A stretch of 22,370 nucleotides of DNA from an uncultured Roseiflexaceae bacterium (GCA_937988885.1 CALKHR010000125.1:1-22370), one strand, 5' to 3'; counted from the stretch's first letter, positions 8,601 to 16,273 are shown. Translations and numbers: made by a program. Notes: generated by a model from the letters alone, not told the origin.

Positions 8601-10124
8601 CGGCTCGAACGCCATGGCCCGCACCGACGTGGCTTCGTCGAGGCGGTACAGGTCGAGATTCAGCGCCGAGACGTTGATCCGCCGAATGTTCACGCTGGCT
8701 TCCTGATCGGGCCGCACATGCAGCACGTGCCCCGTCGTATCGAGCAGACTCAACGACGAGGAAGCCGATGAGGTCATGAAGCGGAGCAAGTAGTCGCGGC
8801 CCAATGGCACGCCGTTGCGATCCAGCAGACTGGAGGGCAACGTCACCGTGTAAACCGTTGCGGCACGCAGTTCCGCTGAGATACGCGCCTCGACATCGTT
8901 CACACTGACGCGCAGGCCGCTCACCTCCGGCGTCACGGTCAGCGCCTCCTGCAATGCGGCGCTATCGACAGGTGTATTGAAAATCAGGCGGATATCCTGA
9001 CCAGCGGGCAACACCTGGCCTTCGCCCGGGAACCGCCCGATTACAGCGGGCTGCGGCGTGACCGTAAAATTCCAACGCGCCACTTCTGGCGCATCGGGTT
9101 CAGGATTCAGGCGCAACACAGCGCTATAATTTGTGCCGCTCTTCCAATCGGTGGTTGGCGTAAAGGTGATCAGTTGGGTCGCATCGGGCAATAGCGTAGC
9201 CTCAAACTGAACCGGCAGCGTTGGCGAGATCGTCAAGCTCTCGCTGAGCGTGTTCGGATCGAGCGCGTGGGCGAGGCGCAGGGTGAGCGGAGTGCGCGGA
9301 GCCACCCAACGCGCCCCCACCGACGGTGTTGTCGAGAGCACTTTGGGCGCCGGGGTGCGGAAACTCCACGACACATCACGGCCCAACACACCACCGCCAA
9401 CATCGGACAACTGCGCGGTGAGCGTGGCTTGGTACGTCGTGCCCGGCAGCAATGGCGCATTGGGGCGGTATAGCACCGTGGTGGAATCGAGCCATATCGC
9501 CGTGCCATCGACGGGCGGGTCAAACTGCAACTCCGGCAACTCGCGGGGCATCAGCACCGTGTCGGTTGGCACAATCGGGCGGCTAAACGTGATGCTGATC
9601 GGCGAATCGAGCGCCACATCACTCGATTGATCGCTGGGCAAGACCGATAGCACTGCTGGCGCGGGCGCGACCTGGAAGCTGAACGCTTGAGGCTCCTCGA
9701 GCGGGTGGAATAGCTGACTCTGCGCAACATCGTTGATTTGCACGCGATACTGCACAGCAGGCTGCAAACTACGCGTCGGCGAAATGATGAGCGTGGTGCG
9801 ATCCTCGTTCCAGCGCAACACTGCATCGATCGGCGGATCGATCCGCAGGGCACGCTCGACACTGCGAGGATTCATCGGCTCGCTAAACTGCAACTGAACT
9901 TGCGAGCGAGGCAATACATCGGTAGAGCCATCGCTCGGTTCGATTCGTTGCACGACAGGCGCAGAAGAAAAAAGCGGCAGAAGCAGCCGCAGCGCAAACA
10001 ATAGCCCGACCACGAACGTGGTCGCAGACAGCACGCCAATCCACAAACGCCCTGCCCAGCGTAGTATCTGCACACAGGCTCCTTTCGGATAGCGCCTCAC
10101 CAGCGACTCGGCTGGTTCAGTCAT
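5607..10124 (-). CDS. Alpha-2-macroglobulin-like membrane-anchored protein lacking the thioester domain
   Basis: A 1505-residue envelope protein. A basic cytoplasmic start is followed by one membrane segment (about 28-54) with no lipobox, unlike the usual lipoprotein form. About 55-453 holds four Big_5/SbsA-type Ig-like domains (units begin 'V..I.PSDGSTDV', 'VLSVLPSDQSSDV', 'VLSTTPSVGARWV', 'VIGRFPGEGQVLP'). MG-type beta domains follow, then a Pro-rich possible bait-like stretch just before the conserved A2M motif YWDTALRTNDSG (1219-1230). The bacterial MG10-like end runs from about 1384 (REYLD) and includes LPGGARLVEAN and a 'YQYEYLLRVGPAGRY' core. The roughly 300-residue thioester/helical domain expected between about 1365 and 1380 is absent, as is any CxEQ motif. 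Bacterial homologues are thought to trap proteases and often sit beside pbpC; no pbpC is present here. The ATG at 10124 lacks a clear Shine-Dalgarno sequence. Confidence 0.87.
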   Translation of the reverse strand: MTEPAESLVRRYPKGACVQILRWAGRLWIGVLSATTFVVGLLFALRLLLPLFSSAPVVQRIEPSDGSTDVLPRSQVQLQFSEPMNPRSVERALRIDPPIDAVLRWNEDRTTLIISPTRSLQPAVQYRVQINDVAQSQLFHPLEEPQAFSFQVAPAPAVLSVLPSDQSSDVALDSPISITFSRPIVPTDTVLMPRELPELQFDPPVDGTAIWLDSTTVLYRPNAPLLPGTTYQATLTAQLSDVGGGVLGRDVSWSFRTPAPKVLSTTPSVGARWVAPRTPLTLRLAHALDPNTLSESLTISPTLPVQFEATLLPDATQLITFTPTTDWKSGTNYSAVLRLNPEPDAPEVARWNFTVTPQPAVIGRFPGEGQVLPAGQDIRLIFNTPVDSAALQEALTVTPEVSGLRVSVNDVEARISAELRAATVYTVTLPSSLLDRNGVPLGRDYLLRFMTSSASSSLSLLDTTGHVLHVRPDQEASVNIRRINVSALNLDLYRLDEATSVRAMAFEPRDWRDFQPERYGQPLLREWVVPLTDTLNVPTEERLPITLEDGSPLDEGIYYLRIRTPEGPRIDVMLLRSRVRLTFQASPSSLLLWATDVISATPVADLPLVLYQDGALIQQGITDANGRWLIERAGGTAGLRYIAMASDQTPALASSTWADAVNAAPTENYRVWLTTDRAAYQAGETLEVAGVVRRAVGQRNSLLSTPLLAQLTVRSLGVAELLHSQQLSIDTTGVFSATFALPDDVRSGEYIVGLAISGAVFHTTFAVRAESTAPLDLQIAAPTQVVAGNGVAIPIDLHTWDARPIASASISWTLSAERMPFPALADYSFGDDELNFERPQPRSGLGLTDADGRFLLTITDTLNLGVPLRYRLAVRASEPGGAVVDGDAILHSLPALRYAGVRLPQRVLMAGQPGVVEAIALNLDGLPALGTPVEISVYKREWLSQDGDEGSESVGELTAQDRRVLLRVVSSNAEGKASLPITLGEPGEYRVFVSVIDDNGRRMTSATSLWVAGPGFTAWPGTSPRLLADRTVYRVGDTASLLLRVPHADGTALLTFARADTLVSEVRSVRAGEPITVTITPEDAPGVRVAVLLVSPADADSVPAVSVATTTLPVMVESRPVNVQITTDQVEYAPDSTATLTITTTDAQGQAIPAHVMLSVAGANAAPRGDIASSFFVNQPPALATGWLPSAPSQIAPMPTRPSQPVAPQLAARPAHGVYWDTALRTNDSGVLTITLRLPNEAGAFRAVAWAFRDADSFGQGQASFTISQSLDLTIDAPQLLRHGDSAELVALVRNTSTTTQTATLAFISSGLRLIEQPSSLNVELASGELARVVWRVAVDNGNRARFCIDATDGAAFTQTQERELPIEPTAEPLAMLTKVGVLREYLDPLTKQSLEITQLRAGQLVRVRLTLINTAHYQDVLVIEPLPGGARLVEANTPSFGQLEVRTEQLRLHSSALTPGIYQYEYLLRVGPAGRYIVPMSTLSQANEGLLGSSQLLQLEVVAP

Positions 10125-10153
10125 ACCATCGCGATAGCCAGCATTCGCAAGCT

Positions 10154-10182
10154 AGTATACACGAGGTTCCGCGTTGCGTAAA
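10154..10182 (-). promoter_or_regulatory. Promoter for the macroglobulin-like gene
   Basis: On the minus strand, TTTACG (10182-10177), exactly 17 bp, then TATACT (10159-10154). Transcription would begin near 10147, about 22 nt before the ATG at 10124. Confidence 0.6.
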
Positions 10183-10431
10183 CAAAAAACGGCGCTCATC
10201 AACAATGGTTTTCACCATCACAACGGCACATGTCGCATCAGATTGAGCTGTTCGCTTGAAAGGCACCACCAACGGCGACAAGGCAGACTTCTCAACTCAC
10301 AACGCTCGTCACATGTAGCAAATTACGCGCCTACAAGCCAAACAAGGCGCAAAGACGCGATGAACGCAACGGTTTGAAAGCAAATTACCACAGTCGATGC
10401 ATGAAGTAAATACACATCAAGAAATGTTGGG
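10183..10431. other. Divergent intergenic region without a recognised gene
   Basis: About 250 bases lie between the two divergent promoters. I see no credible coding frame, no strong inverted repeat and no RNA gene. It is AT-richer than the flanking genes and may hold binding sites for regulators of either neighbour. Confidence 0.5.
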
Positions 10432-10460
10432 TTGCGGCACAGATTGAGCGGATGTACAAT
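10432..10460 (+). promoter_or_regulatory. Candidate promoter for the cyclase/ATPase/TPR gene
   Basis: TTGCGG (10432-10437), a 17-bp spacer and TACAAT (10455-10460). The -35 is poor and the -10 is 5 of 6 to consensus. Transcription would start near 10467, giving a leader of about 27 nt with no obvious ribosome binding site before the ATG at 10494. Confidence 0.5.
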
Positions 10461-10493
10461 ACTCATAGTGCTGCTTCATCAGCCTAACAACTT

Positions 10494-13400
10494 ATGTCAA
10501 CGTTGCTCAACACATTTGCAAGTTATCTACCAACGCTGATCCTTCAGCGCCTGCAGGCTGATGCGAAACCACTAGCGTCCCCGGCTCAGTACACGCTTCG
10601 TGGCACTGGCCTATTCGCCGATATCTCCGGTTTTACCACCCTCACAGAACGGCTCGCCGTCCGAGGCTCATCGGGCGTCGAAGAGCTCAGCCGCATGCTC
10701 AACCTCTCCTTTAGCCAAATGCTTGAACTGATCGAGCAGCACGGCGGCGATGTGTTGAAGTTCGCGGGCGATGCGCTGCTGGCGTTTTGGCCCGACGACG
10801 ACGAACACGCGACGCTTCGAGCAGCACAATGCGCCCTGGCCATTCACCGACGCCTCCATACCTTCTATCAATTGATCGAGAGCGATCGGCTTCAACTGCG
10901 CATCGGCATCGCCACTGGCGAGATCACAGCTTTGCAGGTGGGCGGCATCTACGGGCGATGGGAACTGCTGGTGACGGGCGAGCCGCTGCTCAAAATGGGC
11001 AAGGCCGAGCGCCTCGCGCGGCCCGGCGAGGTGGTACTGACGCCCAAAGCTTGGGAACAGATCGCAGATCGCAGCAACGGCACTCCGGTCGGCGGAACAT
11101 CCGAGCAGCCGTTTATGCGATTAAAGCACATTCACACTCCGATCCCACTCGTCGCCAGCCAACCGCCAAAGCTTACACCCAAGATGAACACGGCGCTGCG
11201 CTCGTTCATTCCAGGCGCGGTGCTCAGCCGCTTAGTGGCGGGCGAAACGAGTTGGCTTGCGGAACTGCGCCGCATCACCGTGCTGTTCGTGAATCTGCCC
11301 AGCGTCTCGCACACCACCGAGCTAGCCCAAGCTCAGCAGGTCGTGCATACGCTCCAAAGCGTGCTCTACCGCTACGAGGGCAGCGTCAATAAGATCACCA
11401 TCGACGACAAGGGCATCACACTGGTGGCGGCGCTGGGGTTGCCGCCGCTCGCGCACGAGGACGACGCGCTGCGAGGCGTGCAGGTCGCTCTCGGCATCGC
11501 CCAGGCGCTGCGCGAGATGGGCCACGCCAACGCCATCGGCATCACCAGCGGCCAGGCCTTCTGCGGCGAGATCGGCAGTAGCTACCGCCGCGAATACACG
11601 ATGATCGGCGATATCGTCAATGTCGCCGCACGGCTGATGCAAAGCGCCAAGGAATTGCAGAGCGCCCCCGATTGGCAGCACGGCACGATCCTCTGCGACG
11701 AGGCGACCTACCAACAGAGCCAATCGCGCATCACGTTCCGCGCCTTGGAGCCGATCAGCCTCAAAGGCAAACAGCAGTTGGTGCGCGTCTACCAGCCGCT
11801 TAGCGAGATCCCCAATGCGGAGCGCAGCCGACACACGCGGCATCAGGGCACGCTGATTGGCCGAATCCACGAACAGAATCTGCTCGCCGAACAGATCCAC
11901 ACGATGCTGCGCGGTCAGCCGGGTGGCACGGTGTTGATCGAGGGCGAGGCCGGGATCGGCAAATCGGTCTTGGTGGAGCGCGTGCGGCAATTATCCGCCG
12001 ACCTGCAGTTGAAGACGCTGTTCGGCACAGGCGACGCCACTGAGCAGTCCACGCCCTATCACCCGTGGCGCACCGTCTTTCATCAGATCATCGAGCCGCA
12101 CACCACCGAGGCGCTCGATCAGCGGCTTGTACAGTGGCTCGGGCCGGATGTCGCCGCGCTCACACCGCTGCTGAACGTGGTGCTGCCGCTCGATCTGCCG
12201 GATACTCCACAGACCAAACAGCTTCAGGGGCAACGGCGCGCCGCAGCCACCCGCGATCTGTTGATCCGCCTGTTGCAACACGACGTCGAGCAACAGCCGC
12301 ACCTGCTGATCCTTGAGGATGCGCACTGGTTCGATTCGGCCTCGTGGGAGTTGGCGGTGGCCATCAGCCAACGGGTGCAACCAATGCTGATGTTGATCAC
12401 GCTGCGCCCACCCAGCACGCCGAGCCAGCCCGAATATCGCTACCTGCTCAGTCACGCGCTGCTACGGCTACAACTCGATATCCTCGCGCCGGAGGAGGCG
12501 ATCACGCTCGTTTGCCAGCGTTTGGGCGTGAACTCGCTGCCCAAGGCCGTCGCCGATCTGATCCACGATAAAGCGCATGGCCATCCTTTCTTTAGCGAAG
12601 AACTGGCCTACGCGCTGCGCGACGCGGGCTTGATCGAGATCAGCAACGGCGAGTGTCACCTTTCGCCCACCGCCGACCTGAACGCGCTCACGTTCCCGGA
12701 TACCGTGCAGGGCGCCATCATCAGCCGCATCGATCGGCTCACGCCCACTCAGCAGCTCACGCTCAAGGTCGCCAGCGTGATCGGGCGCGTCTTCCCGATG
12801 CGCACACTCCGAGCGATCTACCCCATCGCCACCAACCCCAGTGATCTGCACGCCGATCTGAACACGTTGGCGCAGCTTAACATCACGCCTATCGAGGCGG
12901 CGGAGCCGGAACTGGCCTACATCTTTAAGCATGCCATCACGCAGGATGTCGTCTACAATCTGATGCTGTTCGCGCAACGGCGCCAACTCCACCGCGCGAT
13001 CGCCGAGTGGTACGAGCTCGCCTTTGGCAGCGCCGAACAGGAGCCAACCAGCGATTCGATCCGCGAACCCGCGCAGCCTCCGCAACACCTCACCAACCAT
13101 CTCAAGCTAGAGCCGTACTACCCGCTACTCGCTCATCATTGGGGGAAGGCGGGAGTGACGAGCAAGGCGATCACGTACCTGGAAAAGGCGGGGCGCTACG
13201 CGCTCACCATCAGCGCGGTGCACGAGGCACGGGCCGCCTTCGAACAAGCCCTGCAACTGCTCGAAGACGTGAGCGATGGGAGCGAGAAGCAGCATCAACA
13301 AGCCACACTGCTGCAACTGCTTGGCGAGGCCGAATATCAGAGCGGCGCGTTCGGTCGGGCGGAGGAGTGTTTCGAGGCCAGCCTGACGCTGATGCGCACC

Positions 13401-14270
13401 CTTAACGACACCAGCGGCATGATCAACGCGCTCAACCAACTTGGTCGTATCGCGACCGATACGGGCAGTTACCGCAACGCGCAACAACACCTGCAAGCCG
13501 CCCTGGAGTTGGCCCATGACCTCGGCGACCGCGCGCGCACCGCGCAGGTGCTCGCCAACCTGGGGCATATGTCGATGAGCGAGGGGAACTTCGAGCGCTC
13601 CGAGGCGTACTTCCAGGAGAGCCTGGTGCTCTTTGCCGCGCTCGGCGATCTGGCGGGCACGGCGCAAGTCTTCAACGGTATGGGCAACAGCGCTGTCGAT
13701 CGGCATATGTACGATGTGGCCCGCTATTGCTACGAAGAGAGCCTCGCACTGCGCACGTCGATCAGCGATCGCTTGGGCATCGGCAGTTGCCTGAGCAACC
13801 TGGGCTGGGTCGCGCACTTGCAGCACGATTTCAACGCGGCCCGCACCTATTATCAAGAGAGTCTGACGATCTCGCGCACCATCGGCGACCTGCGCGGCAC
13901 CGCCATCGTGCTGAACAACCTGGGATTCACCTACTGCGAACTGCACGAGTATGAGGAAGCGGCGGCCAGCTTCGATGAGGCGCTGCAGATCACCAAAGAT
14001 ATTGGAGCGATCCCCTTATCGCTCGAAGTGCTGATCGGCAAGGCCCGATTACTCGCCAGCGCCGAGCAACCAGTGGCGGCAGCCGAACTCCTAGGGCTTG
14101 CCAAACATCACCCGGCCTCCAACAGCGACATAACCATCCAGGCCGAACTGTTCGAGCGACAGTTGAAGATGATGCTTCCGCCCGAACAACTCGCTGAAGC
14201 GCTCGCCCGTGGCGCACAACTCGACCTCGAAACAGTGGTTGCCGACATGCTAAACGCGATGAGTTTTTGA
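10494..14270 (+). CDS. Soluble-adenylyl-cyclase-like regulator: tandem cyclase domains, STAND/AAA ATPase, TPR
   Basis: A 1258-residue cytoplasmic protein. Cyclase domain 1 (about 38-190) carries the metal-binding aspartates Asp43 (FADISGF) and Asp93 and a base-selecting Lys89 (LKFAGDALLAFW), but no transition-state Asn/Arg. Cyclase domain 2 (about 260-385) lacks the first metal Asp (FVNLPS) yet has Asn376 and Arg380 (DIVNVAARL) and Thr369 (REYTMIG), where ordinary adenylyl cyclases carry Asp. One composite ATP site is therefore likely, making cyclic AMP. The ATPase has Walker A GEAGIGKS (484-491) and Walker B LLILEDAHW (604-612), followed by a helical region. Six exact 40-residue TPR units fill 937-1176. 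This order matches mammalian sAC (ADCY10) and bacterial relatives, some of which respond to bicarbonate. Activity and ligand are inferred. The start is the first ATG, without a clear Shine-Dalgarno sequence. Confidence 0.92.
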   Translation: MSTLLNTFASYLPTLILQRLQADAKPLASPAQYTLRGTGLFADISGFTTLTERLAVRGSSGVEELSRMLNLSFSQMLELIEQHGGDVLKFAGDALLAFWPDDDEHATLRAAQCALAIHRRLHTFYQLIESDRLQLRIGIATGEITALQVGGIYGRWELLVTGEPLLKMGKAERLARPGEVVLTPKAWEQIADRSNGTPVGGTSEQPFMRLKHIHTPIPLVASQPPKLTPKMNTALRSFIPGAVLSRLVAGETSWLAELRRITVLFVNLPSVSHTTELAQAQQVVHTLQSVLYRYEGSVNKITIDDKGITLVAALGLPPLAHEDDALRGVQVALGIAQALREMGHANAIGITSGQAFCGEIGSSYRREYTMIGDIVNVAARLMQSAKELQSAPDWQHGTILCDEATYQQSQSRITFRALEPISLKGKQQLVRVYQPLSEIPNAERSRHTRHQGTLIGRIHEQNLLAEQIHTMLRGQPGGTVLIEGEAGIGKSVLVERVRQLSADLQLKTLFGTGDATEQSTPYHPWRTVFHQIIEPHTTEALDQRLVQWLGPDVAALTPLLNVVLPLDLPDTPQTKQLQGQRRAAATRDLLIRLLQHDVEQQPHLLILEDAHWFDSASWELAVAISQRVQPMLMLITLRPPSTPSQPEYRYLLSHALLRLQLDILAPEEAITLVCQRLGVNSLPKAVADLIHDKAHGHPFFSEELAYALRDAGLIEISNGECHLSPTADLNALTFPDTVQGAIISRIDRLTPTQQLTLKVASVIGRVFPMRTLRAIYPIATNPSDLHADLNTLAQLNITPIEAAEPELAYIFKHAITQDVVYNLMLFAQRRQLHRAIAEWYELAFGSAEQEPTSDSIREPAQPPQHLTNHLKLEPYYPLLAHHWGKAGVTSKAITYLEKAGRYALTISAVHEARAAFEQALQLLEDVSDGSEKQHQQATLLQLLGEAEYQSGAFGRAEECFEASLTLMRTLNDTSGMINALNQLGRIATDTGSYRNAQQHLQAALELAHDLGDRARTAQVLANLGHMSMSEGNFERSEAYFQESLVLFAALGDLAGTAQVFNGMGNSAVDRHMYDVARYCYEESLALRTSISDRLGIGSCLSNLGWVAHLQHDFNAARTYYQESLTISRTIGDLRGTAIVLNNLGFTYCELHEYEEAAASFDEALQITKDIGAIPLSLEVLIGKARLLASAEQPVAAAELLGLAKHHPASNSDITIQAELFERQLKMMLPPEQLAEALARGAQLDLETVVADMLNAMSF
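13302..14021 (+). repeat. Six in-frame 120-bp units encoding 40-residue TPR repeats
   Basis: Residues 937-976, 977-1016, 1017-1056, 1057-1096, 1097-1136 and 1137-1176 align without gaps around recurring 'NLG', 'A..Y..ESL' and 'GD..G.A' positions. The units are diverged in DNA sequence. The 40-residue period (rather than 34) is typical of TPRs attached to STAND-type signalling ATPases. Confidence 0.7.
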
Positions 14271-14272
14271 TG

Positions 14273-14278
14273 TATACT
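14273..14278 (+). promoter_or_regulatory. Possible -10 element for the sortase gene
   Basis: TATACT begins 2 nt after the upstream stop codon TGA (14268-14270). No -35 resembling consensus lies 16-18 bp upstream. The sortase gene could use this site or be read through from the cyclase gene, since no terminator is visible in the 84-bp gap. Confidence 0.3.
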
Positions 14279-14354
14279 ACTCACCAAGGCGCGCTGCCCA
14301 CACCCACACCCTCGGCAGGGCCACCAATCCCGTTCTAGAAAGAAAGGCTACCTC

Positions 14355-15479
14355 GTGAGCAAACTGCACGTTCGCGCTGCTTTTGCATTTGTTAGTATCG
14401 TGCTCTTTACTTTTTGGCTGCCCACCGCAACACAGGCCCAAACCAGCACGCGTTGTTTCGATGAAACCGGCTACTGCATCTCTGGCCGTATCCGCGAATT
14501 TTGGGAGCAAAACGGTGGACTGCCGGTGTTCGGCTTCCCAATCACGCCGCTGCAAGTGGAACAGGTCGAGGGCAAATCGGTGCAAGTGCAGTGGTTCGAG
14601 CGCAATCGGCTCGAACTGCACCCACAGAACGCTCGCCCCTACGATGTGCTGCTCGGACGGCTCGGTGCTGAGCGGCTAGCCCTCCACGACCCGCACTGGC
14701 AAGCGCAGCCCAGCGCGCCAGCCGAGGACGGATGCCTCGTGCTCCCGGGCAGTCCACACCCGATCTGCGGCGAAATGCTGACCACGTGGCGCTCCAGCGG
14801 CCTGCAACTCGATCGCAACCCGGCCATCTCGGAATCGGAGAGCTTAGCGCTGTTCGGCCTACCGCTCACGAGCGCCCGCACCGAACAGATCAATGGCAAG
14901 GGCTACACGGTGCAATGGTTCGAGCGGGCGCGCTTCGAGTTGCACCCCACGAATCCCGCGCCGTACCGTGTGCTGTTGGGCTTGCTGGGCAACGAATCGT
15001 CGCCAGTGGCCTCGCGCGCGCCTGTACGAGCGGCCAGCGCTCCAACACGCATCGAGATCAGCCATATCAATATGAGCGGGCGGGTTGTCCCGGTCGGGAT
15101 GGATGCCAAAGGTGAACTGGTGGTGCCGGACCACGATGTCGGTTGGTACAACGCCAGCGCCAAGCCGGGCCAGGGCGAGAATGTGGTGCTGTGGGGCCAT
15201 GTGCTGCGCTTCCGCAAAGCGCCCAACATCCCCGCGCCGTTTGAGCGGTTGAAAGATGCGCCGATCGGTGCCACCATCACGCTCTACGATGCGCAAGGGA
15301 ACGCCTTCAACTACACGATCGTGCGGCAGGTCGAGGCCAACCCACGCGACGTACACTACATTTTGCCGAAGGGGCGCGAGATGGTCACGTTGGTGTCGTG
15401 CTACGGCGATAGTGTGATCGTGGGTGGCGAGGTGGTGGATATGACCAAACGGCTGATCACGATCGCCGAGCCGAGCTAG
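14355..15479 (+). CDS. Exported sortase with two N-terminal repeat modules
   Basis: A 374-residue protein with a signal peptide (hydrophobic 9-25, cleavage near TQAQ, 26-29). Two homologous modules follow, at about 38-108 and 134-214. Both share FG.P.T, E.(I/V)xGK, VQWFER.R.ELHP.N and PY.VLLG.LG, a motif set I associate with secreted Chloroflexota proteins but whose function I do not know. The C-terminal domain (about 230-371) is a sortase: His282 (LWGHVLRF), Cys349 (TLVSCYG) and Arg366 (MTKRLI) make the expected triad. Sortases are membrane or extracytoplasmic transpeptidases that attach proteins to surface structures; none of the proteins in this window has an LPxTG-like tail. The start is GTG at 14355, with AGAAAGG 6-7 nt upstream. 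Confidence 0.88.
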   Translation: MSKLHVRAAFAFVSIVLFTFWLPTATQAQTSTRCFDETGYCISGRIREFWEQNGGLPVFGFPITPLQVEQVEGKSVQVQWFERNRLELHPQNARPYDVLLGRLGAERLALHDPHWQAQPSAPAEDGCLVLPGSPHPICGEMLTTWRSSGLQLDRNPAISESESLALFGLPLTSARTEQINGKGYTVQWFERARFELHPTNPAPYRVLLGLLGNESSPVASRAPVRAASAPTRIEISHINMSGRVVPVGMDAKGELVVPDHDVGWYNASAKPGQGENVVLWGHVLRFRKAPNIPAPFERLKDAPIGATITLYDAQGNAFNYTIVRQVEANPRDVHYILPKGREMVTLVSCYGDSVIVGGEVVDMTKRLITIAEPS

Positions 15480-15498
15480 AAGCCATTTCCTGCATACA

Positions 15499-15532
15499 AA
15501 ACGCGGGCTGAGGATAACCTCAACCCGCGTTT
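15499..15532. terminator. Strong bidirectional terminator between convergent genes
   Basis: AAACGCGGG (15499-15507) with CCCGCGTTT (15524-15532), then TGAGG (15509-15513) with CCTCA (15518-15522), closed by an ATAA loop. This makes a 14-bp stem with one internal C/A mismatch. The minus-strand copy continues TTTTGTATG. It lies between stop codons at 15479 and 15552. Confidence 0.8.
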
Positions 15533-15551
15533 GTGATCTCTTCCAAAACGA

Positions 15552-16190
15552 TTAGTCGGGCTGTGAGCGAAGCTCTTGGCCAGCAACCCAACCTTCGCGG
15601 CCATCCGTCGTACGGATGCGCCACCAAGTGTAGTTGTCGGCATCGCGTGGGCCTTCGAGCAACGTCATCTGCGTGCCGGGAGCCAAGCGATCGATCTGTT
15701 CGTGGTTGAGGCCAGCGCCTTTGCGCAGGCGTAGCGGCAGGCCACCTTGACGGGTGACATAGGCGGTGCTGCCAACGGTGAGGCCACCGGTTGCGGCGGG
15801 CGCAGCGGGCGCAGCACTAGACGCGCCAATACCAGCACTTGCAACGCCTCCCGTCGAAGTCGTCTCGGCAGACTTGCCGCCGGTTGGTGCCGCAGCAGCA
15901 GCCGGAGCCGCCTTGCTAGCGGCGAGTTGGCGCTGTAGCTCTTGAAGCTGCTTCTGCAGATCGGCCACTTGCTTCTGGGCAGCCTGCAGGGCCTTTGATT
16001 CAGAAGCATCCTTTGCCGTAGAATCCTTTACGGCCTTCTGCAGCTGCTCGATCTCGGCATTCTTGGCGTTCAATTGATTGTTCAACGCCAAGATCTGGTC
16101 ACTCATACTCTGAATGCCCTCGACCATCTGGCGCTTTTCTTCATCGTCCTTGTCGTTGTCTTTATTCCGATTGAAGATATTACCGAGCAC
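15552..16190 (-). CDS. Coiled-coil protein with C-terminal SH3b domain
   Basis: A 212-residue protein. A short charged start is followed by a long coiled coil (about 16-92, heptads rich in L/Q/K such as VADLQKQLQELQRQL), then an Ala/Gly/Ser/Thr-rich linker (93-138) and a bacterial SH3-like (SH3b/SH3_3) domain (about 143-207) with the typical 'LRLRKGAGLNHEQIDRLAPGTQMTLLEG' pattern start at 153 and a W(W)RIRT...GWV ending. SH3b domains often bind peptidoglycan, but there is no signal peptide or membrane segment, so a cytoplasmic or divisome-scaffold role is equally possible. The GTG start at 16190 has a strong GGAGG 5 nt upstream. It is transcribed divergently from the LacI gene. Confidence 0.82.
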   Translation of the reverse strand: MLGNIFNRNKDNDKDDEEKRQMVEGIQSMSDQILALNNQLNAKNAEIEQLQKAVKDSTAKDASESKALQAAQKQVADLQKQLQELQRQLAASKAAPAAAAAPTGGKSAETTSTGGVASAGIGASSAAPAAPAATGGLTVGSTAYVTRQGGLPLRLRKGAGLNHEQIDRLAPGTQMTLLEGPRDADNYTWWRIRTTDGREGWVAGQELRSQPD

Positions 16191-16251
16191 GATGCCCTCC
16201 CTTTACTAATCTCGGAAGTCAATCAAGAGGATGTAGCACGTTTTGTGCCAA

Positions 16252-16273
16252 GATCACGAGTATATACGTGATC
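16252..16273. promoter_or_regulatory. Palindromic operator around a -10-like element, SH3b gene promoter
   Basis: Perfect 7-bp half-sites GATCACG (16252-16258) and CGTGATC (16267-16273) flank an 8-bp spacer. On the minus strand the spacer reads TATATACT and contains a TATACT -10. No good -35 is present. A start near 16252 would give a leader of about 60 nt for the SH3b gene. The arrangement suggests a dimeric regulator binding across the -10. Confidence 0.45.

Noticed and set aside
3709..10124. Glycoside hydrolase and macroglobulin-like genes as one operon or system
   Set aside because: A terminator-like hairpin and a near-consensus promoter lie between them, so separate transcription is the simpler reading. 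Functional coupling has no support beyond adjacency.
10174..10377. A 67-codon frame in the divergent intergenic region
   Set aside because: It would start with a TTG lying in the opposite-strand promoter, has no Shine-Dalgarno sequence and shows no recognisable protein features.
13125..13946. A 273-codon open frame antisense to the TPR region
   Set aside because: It shows a repetitive pattern only because it mirrors the TPR repeats; there is no start signal.
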